Made by a program: the position numbers and the translations under genes. A DNA stretch of 7,482 nt from positions 1 through 7,482 of the forward strand of contig DASZMJ010000091.1 in NCBI GenBank assembly GCA_035551935.1, given 5' to 3'. The notes beneath the pieces were generated by a model. That model was not told the origin of the DNA, made no database searches, and saw only the letters and a list, made by a program, of their open reading frames with translations. The DNA is from DASZMJ01 sp035551935 (GTDB lineage: Bacteria > Planctomycetota > Planctomycetia > Isosphaerales > Isosphaeraceae). Below are positions 1 through 5,536 of this stretch, piece by piece. The first letter of the stretch is position 1; each line of letters starts with the position of its first letter.

Positions 1-10
1 GGGTACGTGA

Positions 11-133
11 CAGGGCGAACGCACGTGTTTCGCAAATCCTTGTCCTGCAAGGATTTGCAATCTAGTGCACGGAATTCAACTAGTCGCAAGTTCTTTGCAG
101 ACAAGGATTTGTGAATTAGATGCGTTTGCCCTG
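11..133. repeat. Nested palindromic MITE-like element
   Basis: The outer ends CAGGGCGAACGCA (11-23) and TGCGTTTGCCCTG (121-133) are inverted copies with one mismatch in 13. Inside, TTCGCAAATCCTTGTC (29-44) pairs with the complement of 100-115 with one mismatch in 16. GCAAATCCTTG (32-42) also forms a perfect 11-bp hairpin with 48-58 over a 5-nt loop. The block is clearly AT-richer than the rest of the window, so it looks imported. It contains no ORF. It lies just downstream of the M48 peptidase stop and directly abuts the next palindromic element. A non-autonomous transposable element is the best guess; the mobilising enzyme is unknown. Confidence 0.6.
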
Positions 134-197
134 GGGTGGCACGCCCTGCAAGGGCGTGGCTGAACCGAAGACCACGCCCTTGCAGGGCGTGCCACCC
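134..197. repeat. REPIN-like composite palindrome, copy 1
   Basis: Arm 134-159 and arm 172-197 are perfect 26-bp inverted repeats around a 12-nt spacer. Each arm is itself a hairpin: GTGG is followed by CACGCCCT, a GCA loop and AGGGCGTG. The same design and nearly the same sequence recur at 4738-4802. A pair of inverted REP units, each led by GTGG, is the REPIN arrangement that RAYT transposases are known to maintain. A transcription terminator for the M48 gene is possible, but no T-run follows. Confidence 0.75.
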
Positions 198-265
198 GAC
201 GACAGGCCCTGTTCGAGTGGTCTGTCCACGACGAGAGGCGAGCCTTCCGGGTGATCCCATATCAT

Positions 266-286
266 GCGTCAGGGCGACCCTGACGC
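266..286. terminator. Hairpin overlapping the M48 stop codon
   Basis: GCGTCAGGG (266-274) and CCCTGACGC (278-286) are perfect 9-bp arms around a 3-nt loop. The stem includes the TGA stop (complement of 269-271) of the minus-strand peptidase gene. There is no U-tract after it, so it may be an RNA-stabilising or weak terminator structure rather than a classical intrinsic terminator. Confidence 0.3.
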
Positions 287-1951
287 GCGCTGCCGAGCGA
301 TCCCGACGCGGCCGCGAGTGGGCCGCGGCGGCAACGGCGACTCGTCCAGGAGGGAGGTTTCCTCCGATTCCCCGGGGCAGTGCGCGACGGCTCGGAGGGC
401 CGCCTCCACGGCCTGGCGGCCGGCTGCGTCGGGCCGCACGGCCTCGCCGCGCGCGAGCCGGCGGGCTGCGTCCTGCGCCGCGATGCGGGCCTCGTCGCAA
501 CGGCCGAGCCCGGCGAGGACGACCGCCAGGTCCGCCGGATACCGGGGTTCCGTCGGGTCGAGCTGGCCGGCCGCCTCGTAATCCTCGGCCGCCTCCTCCG
601 CGTCGCCGTCGGCGAGGGATCGGCGTGCGTCGTCGGCCAGCGTGCGGGCCCGGGCGATGCGGCCCGGGTCGACCCGGCGCGCCGGCGCGCGGGAGGGGAT
701 GCCCGGCGGGCTCAGCGCCACGCCGAAGGTCCCGGCGGAGACGGCCAGCGTGAACAGGCCCAGCGCGGGGAGCGTCGCGAGCCGGAGGCGGCCCTTCGAC
801 GGCGGCCCCGGGCGGGGATAGGCCGGCTCGACGCCGGCGGCGAGCATCCGGTCGTAGAGGAACGGGTGGACCTGGCGTCGGCCCTTGCCGAGCAGGACGG
901 CCGGTATCAGGTTCGCGCGGTGGATCTCCTCCAGCGCGCGGGCGTAGGTCCCGGCGTCCCCCTCGTGTGCCCGGCCCACGGCGTCGGACCGCTCCTCCAT
1001 CCGCCGGGCGACCCGGTTGAGGGCGACGATCGCGATGACGAAGGCCAGCATGAGGCCGAGGAACGCCCCCCACCCGAAGGTATGACCGACCGGCCAGGCG
1101 GCGGCCGGCAGCAGCAGGGCGGAGGCCCCCGCAGCCCGCGCGACCTTGACGCGTCGGGGCTCGGCGAGGTGGCCCAGCTCGTGGGCGGCGACGGCCGTCA
1201 ACCCGTCGTCGTCGAGCGCGGTGAGGATGCCGTCGGTGAAGACCAGGCGGCCGCAGAAGAGCATGGCCAGGGCGTTGGCCTCGGGCGCCTTCAGCTCGTC
1301 GACGCCCCGCGGCCGCACCCCGACCCGCTCCGCCGCCCGCGCGACGATCGCCGCCAACCGCGGCGACGCCGGCCGCGCCAGGCCGACCCGGCGGGCCAGC
1401 GCCAGCCAGCCGCCGCCCATGCTGAAGGCCAAGACCGCCGCGCCGACGGCGAGGCTCGCGACGGCCCTCGGCCCCCACGCCGCGGGGATCATGAGGAAGA
1501 GCAGGCCGAAGATGAGCAGTTGCGGGCCCAGGATCAGCCAGATGAGCCGACCCTCCCGACCCGGCCGCAGGGCCGCCGCGCCCAGGATCACGCGGCGGGT
1601 CCGCTCCGCCACCAGGATCACGCCCAGCAGCGCCGCGGCCGCCGCGAGCACCATCGCAAGCCGGGCCGGCAACCAGCCCCGGGTGCCGACGACCCGCGTC
1701 GCGTCGTAGGCCAGCAGGCCGAAGGCCGGCGGCAGGAGGATCGTGGCCTTGCCGTTGGCCATCCGCGCCACGTGCGCCAACCGGGCCCGCTCGGTCCACG
1801 ATTCGCCCTGGGAGCGTCGGAACGGCCCGAGGGCGATCGCCGACCCGAGCCGCGCGCACGACCAGGACAGGGCGAAGGCCGCCGGCGGGATCGCCAACGG
1901 CAGCCAGCCCGGCCAGGTGGCCGGGAACAGCGCGGAAGGGGTCGTGGGCAT
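269..1951 (-). CDS. Membrane M48-family zinc metalloprotease with C-terminal TPR-like tail
   Basis: This is a predicted membrane-bound zinc endopeptidase of the M48 (HtpX/Ste24) clan, probably acting on membrane or envelope proteins. With the ATG at 1951 the protein has 560 residues. The zinc motif HELGH is at residues 257-261. The usual third ligand region follows as RRMEERSDAV, with Glu319 and Asp323 at the expected E-x3-D spacing. Hydrophobic segments lie near 8-32, 69-84, 100-115, 136-159, 164-185, 276-311 and 391-413. Residues 431-500 form Ala/Glu-rich helices with a DYEAAGQLDPTEP motif typical of TPR repeats. An in-frame GTG at 1984 would add 11 residues; neither start has a clear Shine-Dalgarno. 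The gene is divergent from the small ORF and hydrolase to its right. The family call is firm; the substrate is unknown, and the TPR tail suggests a partner-binding or complex-forming role. Confidence 0.88.
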   Translation of the reverse strand: MPTTPSALFPATWPGWLPLAIPPAAFALSWSCARLGSAIALGPFRRSQGESWTERARLAHVARMANGKATILLPPAFGLLAYDATRVVGTRGWLPARLAMVLAAAAALLGVILVAERTRRVILGAAALRPGREGRLIWLILGPQLLIFGLLFLMIPAAWGPRAVASLAVGAAVLAFSMGGGWLALARRVGLARPASPRLAAIVARAAERVGVRPRGVDELKAPEANALAMLFCGRLVFTDGILTALDDDGLTAVAAHELGHLAEPRRVKVARAAGASALLLPAAAWPVGHTFGWGAFLGLMLAFVIAIVALNRVARRMEERSDAVGRAHEGDAGTYARALEEIHRANLIPAVLLGKGRRQVHPFLYDRMLAAGVEPAYPRPGPPSKGRLRLATLPALGLFTLAVSAGTFGVALSPPGIPSRAPARRVDPGRIARARTLADDARRSLADGDAEEAAEDYEAAGQLDPTEPRYPADLAVVLAGLGRCDEARIAAQDAARRLARGEAVRPDAAGRQAVEAALRAVAHCPGESEETSLLDESPLPPRPTRGRVGIARQRASGSP

Positions 1952-2087
1952 GGGGGTCGGTCCGGTCCGACTCGCTGCGGCCACCCGCCGTGTCGGTGTG
2001 GCGGGGTTACGCCGTCGTTCGCCCGGGAACGTCGCACGGCTCGCGGCCGCACGGACCGCGAGGCACCCGGGCCCCTCGAGTCCTTAT

Positions 2088-2114
2088 TGGACCCGGGGAG
2101 TCGGCCCGGGTCCA
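2088..2114. promoter_or_regulatory. Perfect 10-bp hairpin in divergent intergenic region
   Basis: TGGACCCGGG (2088-2097) and CCCGGGTCCA (2105-2114) are perfect inverted arms around a 7-nt spacer. It sits between the divergent peptidase and hydrolase transcription units, so an operator, a leader structure or another REP-like remnant are all possible. Nothing in the sequence decides between these. Confidence 0.35.
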
Positions 2115-2188
2115 GGTGTGAGGCCGCACGGATGGAGGATTCGGTGGCGATCGGGCCGGCGTCTGCAATCGGCGGGAGCCATGCCCTA

Positions 2189-2211
2189 CGGTCGGGAACG
2201 CGCCCCGACCG
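2189..2211. promoter_or_regulatory. Hairpin upstream of the small ORF
   Basis: CGGTCGGG (2189-2196) and CCCGACCG (2204-2211) form a perfect 8-bp stem with a 7-nt loop, ending 24 bases before the ATG at 2236. It could be a leader hairpin or an operator for the plus-strand unit. Its role is not visible from the sequence. Confidence 0.25.
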
Positions 2212-2235
2212 TCGGGGTCCACGGAGCGAACGATC

Positions 2236-2433
2236 ATGACCCGACGATGGACGTCCGCCCTGCTCGCCGGCCTGGCGTTGATCGGGCTCATCGGCAACGG
2301 GCGCGCCCAGGACGTGCCGGACGAGCCGCCCCGTCCGTCCGGGTCGCCCCCAACCTCGCGGCGGGCGCGGCCGTCGGTTACAATCCCGGCCGATCGCCCG
2401 GCCAGCCGAGACCCTCGGGAGACGTCGCGATGA
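2236..2433 (+). CDS. Small signal-peptide ORF, possibly a gene remnant
   Basis: I do not recognise this 65-residue product. It has a good start: GGAG at 2223-2226 is nine bases before the ATG. Its first 25 residues read as a Sec signal peptide, with a basic MTRR start, a hydrophobic core of Ala/Leu/Ile/Gly and a likely cleavage site after GRA in GNGRAQD. The rest is Pro/Ser/Arg-rich and low in complexity, with no domain. The stop TGA overlaps the ATG of the dienelactone hydrolase (ATGA, 2430-2433), which suggests translational coupling. Two readings fit: a small secreted leader-like protein, or the surviving 5' end of a secreted-protein gene whose body was lost. A TACAAT box inside its 3' half hints that the second half is really the hydrolase promoter. 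Confidence 0.4.
   Translation: MTRRWTSALLAGLALIGLIGNGRAQDVPDEPPRPSGSPPTSRRARPSVTIPADRPASRDPRETSR
2379..2384 (+). promoter_or_regulatory. Candidate -10 box for the hydrolase
   Basis: TACAAT stands out in GC-rich surroundings, 46 bases before the hydrolase ATG. I see no matching -35 box. A similar GACAAT lies about 40 bases before the PLP-enzyme start on the opposite strand, which gives weak support for a common promoter style. Confidence 0.25.
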
Positions 2434-3170
2434 TCCTGACGACGGAATCGGTCGACCTGGCGGTCGACGGCTCGACGATGCGGACGTTCGTGGCCCGGCC
2501 GAAGGCCGAGGGCCGTTACCCGGGCGTGGTCTTCTACTCCGACATCTTCCAGTTGACCGACCCGATGCTCCGGATCAGCCGGCGGCTGGCCGGGTACGGC
2601 TTCGTCGTCGCCGCGCCCGAGATCTACCACCGAATCGAGCCCCCGGGGACCGTCCTCGGCTTCGAGGCCGACCGGGCCCGGGCCCTCGACGACTCGTCCC
2701 GGTTGCCGGTCGCCGCCTTCGACGCCGACATCCGCGCCGCGCTCGACTTCCTGGCGGGCCACCCGCACGTCGCCCCCGGCCAGCTCGCCGCCGGCGGCTT
2801 CTGCTTCGGCGGCCACCTGGCCTTCCGGGCCGCGCTCCAGCCGGAGGTCAAGGCGACCGCCTGCTTCTACGGGACCGGCATCCACAACGGCAAGCTCGGC
2901 TCCGACCCCGACGTCGGCTCGCTGGCCAGGGCCGGCGAGATCCGCGGCAAGCTGCTGATGGTCTTCGGGACCCTCGACCCTCACATCCCCGAGGCGGGCC
3001 GGCAGGTCATCGACGCCGCCCTCCGCGCCGCCGGGGTCGACTACGCGATCCGGCTCTACGCCGCCGAGCACACCTTCATGAGGGACGAGGGTGCCCGGCA
3101 CGACCCCGAGGCGACCGACCAGGCCTTCGGGGAGATGATCCGGCTCTTCCGCGCGACCCTCGTCCCTTGA
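2430..3170 (+). CDS. Dienelactone hydrolase family protein
   Basis: This is an alpha/beta-hydrolase of the dienelactone hydrolase family (carboxymethylenebutenolidase-like), cytosolic because no signal peptide is seen. The product has 246 residues, normal for the family. The nucleophile motif GFCFGG places the catalytic Cys at 125. Asp183 (TLDPHIP) and His214 (AEHTFMRDE) complete the Cys-Asp-His triad. The early motif YSDIFQLT carries Asp38 near where the classical enzyme has a Glu in an EIFG motif, so substrate range may differ from true dienelactone hydrolases. The start is supported by GGGAG at 2417-2421, eight bases upstream. It overlaps the stop of the small signal-peptide ORF by four bases and converges on the PLP enzyme, with 36 bases between the two stops. 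No aromatic-catabolism partner is nearby, so the natural ester or lactone substrate cannot be named. Confidence 0.9.
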   Translation: MILTTESVDLAVDGSTMRTFVARPKAEGRYPGVVFYSDIFQLTDPMLRISRRLAGYGFVVAAPEIYHRIEPPGTVLGFEADRARALDDSSRLPVAAFDADIRAALDFLAGHPHVAPGQLAAGGFCFGGHLAFRAALQPEVKATACFYGTGIHNGKLGSDPDVGSLARAGEIRGKLLMVFGTLDPHIPEAGRQVIDAALRAAGVDYAIRLYAAEHTFMRDEGARHDPEATDQAFGEMIRLFRATLVP

Positions 3171-3175
3171 GCCGA

Positions 3176-3195
3176 GGCCGGCGGGGAGCCCGGCC
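3176..3195. terminator. GC hairpin between convergent genes
   Basis: GGCCGG (3176-3181) and CCGGCC (3190-3195) form a stem with an 8-nt loop in the 36-base gap between the two convergent stop codons. The position fits a bidirectional terminator, but there is no T-run on either side. Confidence 0.35.
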
Positions 3196-3206
3196 GCCTC
3201 GCCTCC

Positions 3207-4319
3207 TCACTCCCGGCGGGCCACGACCGGCCAGATGGCCTCGACCCGGTCGCCGCGGACGGCATGGAGCCGGTCGTAGAGGTTCACCGTCGGGTCGCAA
3301 TGCGGCACGTTGAACTCCAGCCGCTCGCCGATCCGGGGGAGGAGTTCGCCCGGCCCGGTGAGCTGGCCGAACTCGTCGCCCCGGCGCTTGTAGGCCAGGC
3401 CGGGGCGGCCGATGACGCCGGGGTCGATCGGCACGTCGGTGGCGAACGCCTTGATGCCCGCGTCGACGATCGCCAGGTCGTCGCGGACGTTGACCACGGT
3501 GGCCAGGACCGAGAGGCTCGGCGCGAAGGCGTCGTACGACGTCGCGCCCCCCGCGGAGCCGATCCGACGATACTCGTCGTCGAGGAAGACGTAGGAGCCG
3601 CATTGCAGCTCGGTCACCCCGGCGATGGCCGAGTCGATGTCGTACGTGCCTGTGCTGCCGACCGAGAGGACCCGGGCGTCGAAGCCGTCGCGCGCCAGCC
3701 GCTCCCGCTCGTCGACCGCCCGGCCCAGCACCCCCTCGGAGAACGCGCGACGGGCCCGGTGGCCGACCACGTGCGAGGCGAGGCCCGAGTACGCCTGCAC
3801 GCCGACGAGGTGCAGGGCGCGACACCGGCCGATCCGCGCGGCCAGGGCCCGGGCGGGCTCGCCCGGCTCGACGCCCAGGCGGCGGTCGCCGACGTCGAGG
3901 TCGAGCAGGACGTCGAGCGTCACGCCCGACGACCGCGCCGCCTCGTCGAGCAGCTCGGCCTCCCGCTCGTGGCCGACGGCCAGGAGCACGTCGCCCCCCC
4001 GCCGCTTCAGCTCGACCATCCGATCCACCTTGCCGCGATCGACGATCGGCGAGGTGAGCAGGACCCCCGGCAGGCCCGCGGCCGCCATCGCCTCGGCCTC
4101 GGCCACGGTGGCCGTGCTGATCCCGACCGCCCCCAGCGCGACCTGACGCCGGGCGACTTCGGGGCACTTGTGCGTCTTCGCGTGCGGTCGCAGGGCCACG
4201 CCCGCCGCGGCGACGTGGTCGGCCATCCGCCGGAGGTTAGCCTCAAACGCGTCGAGGTCGACGAGCAACGCGGGCGTGGACAGGTCGGCCTTCGACAGGC
4301 CGGGCGTCGGGCTGGACAT
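3207..4319 (-). CDS. PLP-dependent D-threonine aldolase-like enzyme (alanine racemase fold)
   Basis: This 370-residue protein belongs to the D-threonine aldolase / D-serine dehydratase (DSD1) group of fold-type III PLP enzymes. The N-terminal motif RPHAKTHK carries the expected Schiff-base lysine at Lys48. The C-terminal metal site reads NVPHCDPTVNLYD, with His340 and Asp342 in an H-x-D arrangement. That favours D-threonine aldolase (retro-aldol cleavage of D-threonine to glycine and acetaldehyde, divalent metal dependent) over eukaryote-type D-serine dehydratase, which has H-x-C; Cys341 between them is a caution. STGTYDID and the TELQCGSYVFLDDEY motif are typical of the family. The ATG at 4319 is preferred: GAGGAG lies nine bases upstream, and the upstream extension translates only intergenic repeats. 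A GACAAT box is present at 4357-4362. The gene is alone and convergent with the hydrolase. Confidence 0.88.
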   Translation of the reverse strand: MSSPTPGLSKADLSTPALLVDLDAFEANLRRMADHVAAAGVALRPHAKTHKCPEVARRQVALGAVGISTATVAEAEAMAAAGLPGVLLTSPIVDRGKVDRMVELKRRGGDVLLAVGHEREAELLDEAARSSGVTLDVLLDLDVGDRRLGVEPGEPARALAARIGRCRALHLVGVQAYSGLASHVVGHRARRAFSEGVLGRAVDERERLARDGFDARVLSVGSTGTYDIDSAIAGVTELQCGSYVFLDDEYRRIGSAGGATSYDAFAPSLSVLATVVNVRDDLAIVDAGIKAFATDVPIDPGVIGRPGLAYKRRGDEFGQLTGPGELLPRIGERLEFNVPHCDPTVNLYDRLHAVRGDRVEAIWPVVARRE

Positions 4320-4356
4320 CGGCGGTCGCTCCTCGAGGGCGGTCGGGCGCGCCGGT

Positions 4357-4362
4357 ATTGTC
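4357..4362 (-). promoter_or_regulatory. Candidate -10 box for the PLP enzyme
   Basis: Read on the minus strand this is GACAAT, about 40 bases before the ATG at 4319. The 28-bp palindrome at 4414-4441 lies just further upstream. No convincing -35 box is seen. Confidence 0.25.
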
Positions 4363-4413
4363 GCAGAGAAGGCGGGGCGGCGAAACGAGGCGGGGCACGA
4401 CCACGGTGTGAAC

Positions 4414-4441
4414 CGGGACGTGGCCCCGGGGCCACGTCCCG
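4414..4441. repeat. 28-bp perfect palindrome
   Basis: Half-site CGGGACGTGGCCCC (4414-4427) is followed without spacer by its exact reverse complement (4428-4441). It lies about 95 bases upstream of the PLP-enzyme start and beyond its candidate -10 box. It could be a dimeric regulator's operator, or another REP-like hairpin given how many palindromes this window carries. Confidence 0.55.
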
Positions 4442-4561
4442 CCGTCCCCATCGAGGATCCATCCTGGACGGAACTTCTGTCTCCCTCCCGAGTTCCGCCG
4501 TTCTTCGGTTCGTTCCGCGCCGGGCGTGGTCGCCGGCAGAGTCGACCCATTTCCCCCAGGT

Positions 4562-4660
4562 TTGGGTTCGTTTTGGCGCCGCCGTGGACCGGAATTGGGT
4601 TCGTTTTGGCGGCGACGGGGCCGGGAATTGGGTTCGTTCCGCGCCGCGGGGGCCCGGCCG
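4562..4660 (+). repeat. Three-unit 33-bp tandem repeat
   Basis: Units begin at 4562, 4595 and 4628, each opening TTGGGTTCGTT. Units 1 and 2 continue with TTGGCG and end CCGGAA or CCGGGAA-like; unit 3 switches to the CCGCGCCG form of the wider repeat family. The period is a multiple of three, which keeps frames open and produces a misleading 11-residue protein repeat. Confidence 0.7.
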
Positions 4661-4737
4661 TGGAGGGTCCACATCCTGCCCATCGTTGGGTTCGATTGCT
4701 CGGAAAATGGCCCCCGAGTCGAACCTGGGTTGTGGGT

Positions 4738-4802
4738 GGGTGGCACGCCCTGGCAGGGCGTGGTCCCCGGTCCCGGCCACGCCCTGGCAGGGCGTGCCAC
4801 CC
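4738..4802. repeat. REPIN-like composite palindrome, copy 2
   Basis: Arms 4738-4763 and 4777-4802 are 26-bp inverted repeats with one mismatch, around a 13-nt spacer. Each arm has the GTGG lead followed by a hairpin built from CACGCCCT and AGGGCGTG. The arm differs from that of copy 1 (134-159) only at the loop, while the spacer is unrelated. It is embedded in the GGTTCGTT repeat cluster, which suggests it inserted there. Confidence 0.75.
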
Positions 4803-5267
4803 GACGTTCCTGGGGTCGGGTGCCGAACAACGGCATGAGGTGTTCGCGCCGGGGCGGTCGCACCGGCAGGGTTTGCCCGACCCTCCCAATACCCCGTTCG
4901 GTTCGTTCCGCGCCGCGACTCCCTGGGCTCCCCGGCCCCCATTCTTCGGTTCGTTCCGAATCCGGGCCTCGGGGCCGCAACGACGACCCAGATTCCCCAA
5001 TGCCCCGTTCGGTTCGTTCCGCGCCGGGGCGAGGGCGAAGTGGCTTCGATTCGCACGTCGTGCCCGCCCGTCCGATTCCACTGCCTGGCCCCATCGGAGC
5101 CCGGTGGGTTCGTTCGGCGCGCGCGGGTCCGGGGTCGAAGTGGATGGGGACTCGTGAGTTCTCGGGCCGAAGGTCATCGCGCAGGCTCGAAGCCGCCGGT
5201 CGGGTGCATGCTCGGGGCGCACGAGGCCCCTCCCGCGAGCGGCCTCACCTCCTCAGTTGGAATCCGC

Positions 5268-5313
5268 GCCGAAAACCGGCGGGAATTCCGGGGCGAACGG
5301 CGCGGTTTTCGGC
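5268..5313. repeat. 11-bp perfect inverted repeat with 24-nt spacer
   Basis: GCCGAAAACCG (5268-5278) and CGGTTTTCGGC (5303-5313) are exact reverse complements. The AAAA/TTTT cores stand out from the GC-rich background. The spacer contains the palindrome GGAATTCC. The element lies about 220 bases before the TIM-barrel gene. It may be a small mobile remnant or a structured leader. Confidence 0.45.
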
Positions 5314-5508
5314 CGGGACCTGGATTCCCTCGCGCCGGCCCGGGCGCCGAGCGTAGAGACGGGGCGCGTCGGTCCGGCGGTCGATGGGGCGTGGAACCAG
5401 ACGCTTCCCGTGGCGTGACGCGCCCGGTAGATTCAGGCGTGCCGGGCGGGGGCGGTCGTGACCCCGGAGCCGGCTCGCCCCGACGTGGGGCAACGACACG
5501 AACGTTCC

Positions 5509-5525
5509 CGATGAGCTGCTCATCG
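5509..5525. promoter_or_regulatory. 17-bp palindrome abutting the ribosome binding site
   Basis: CGATGAGC, a single T, then GCTCATCG form a perfect palindrome with 8-bp arms. The ribosome binding site AAGGAGG (5526-5532) begins at the very next base, and the GTG start follows at 5537. A bound repressor or an RNA structure here would affect expression of the TIM-barrel gene. The 1-nt centre cannot form an unstrained RNA loop without opening some pairs, so a DNA operator is the more natural reading. Confidence 0.4.
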
Positions 5526-5536
5526 AAGGAGGGGCC

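Larger units (their letters stand above)
4508..5114 (+). repeat. Cluster of nine GGTTCGTT-type repeats
   Basis: The 8-mer GGTTCGTT starts at 4508, 4565, 4598, 4631, 4900, 4948, 5011 and 5107, with a one-base variant GGTTCGAT at 4689. All copies are in the same orientation. A longer core, GGTTCGTTCCGCGCCG, is intact at 4508, 4900 and 5011. The copies at 4885-4915 and 4996-5026 match over 31 bases with one difference. Flanks differ between copies. The repeats interrupt no gene and are themselves interrupted by the composite palindrome at 4738-4802. The function is unknown to me. Confidence 0.75.
4320..5536. other. 1.2-kb intergenic repeat region without a convincing gene
   Basis: Long open frames exist on both strands here, but they translate the repeats (FGSFR-like or NEPN-like runs) and show no conserved domain. 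The region holds the 28-bp palindrome, a 7-bp inverted repeat (CGGAACT 4469-4475, AGTTCCG 4491-4497), the GGTTCGTT repeat cluster (4508-5114), a composite palindrome (4738-4802), an 11-bp inverted repeat (5268-5313) and the palindrome before the TIM-barrel gene. From about 5115 to 5267 and 5314 to 5508 I see nothing else beyond a weak TAGATT (5428-5433) that might be a -10 box. Confidence 0.6.

Noticed and set aside
380..2239. Long plus-strand open frame opposite the M48 gene
   Set aside because: Its translation is Arg/Gly/Pro/Ala-rich with no domain, and it lies antisense to a gene with a clear zinc motif. Long spurious frames are expected in DNA this GC-rich.
4508..5114. CRISPR array
   Set aside because: Repeat spacing is irregular (33 to over 200 bases), repeat flanks degrade, and no cas gene is present.
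4320..5222. N-terminal extension of the PLP enzyme to about 5222
   Set aside because: The extension translates only the GGTTCGTT repeats and the composite palindrome. A good ribosome binding site and ATG at 4319 fit the family length.
4526..5356. Repeat-protein gene with FGSFR or NEPN motifs in the intergenic region
   Set aside because: The repetition exists at DNA level, several frames on both strands stay open equally well, and spacing outside the 33-bp tandem does not keep one frame. No start signal was found.
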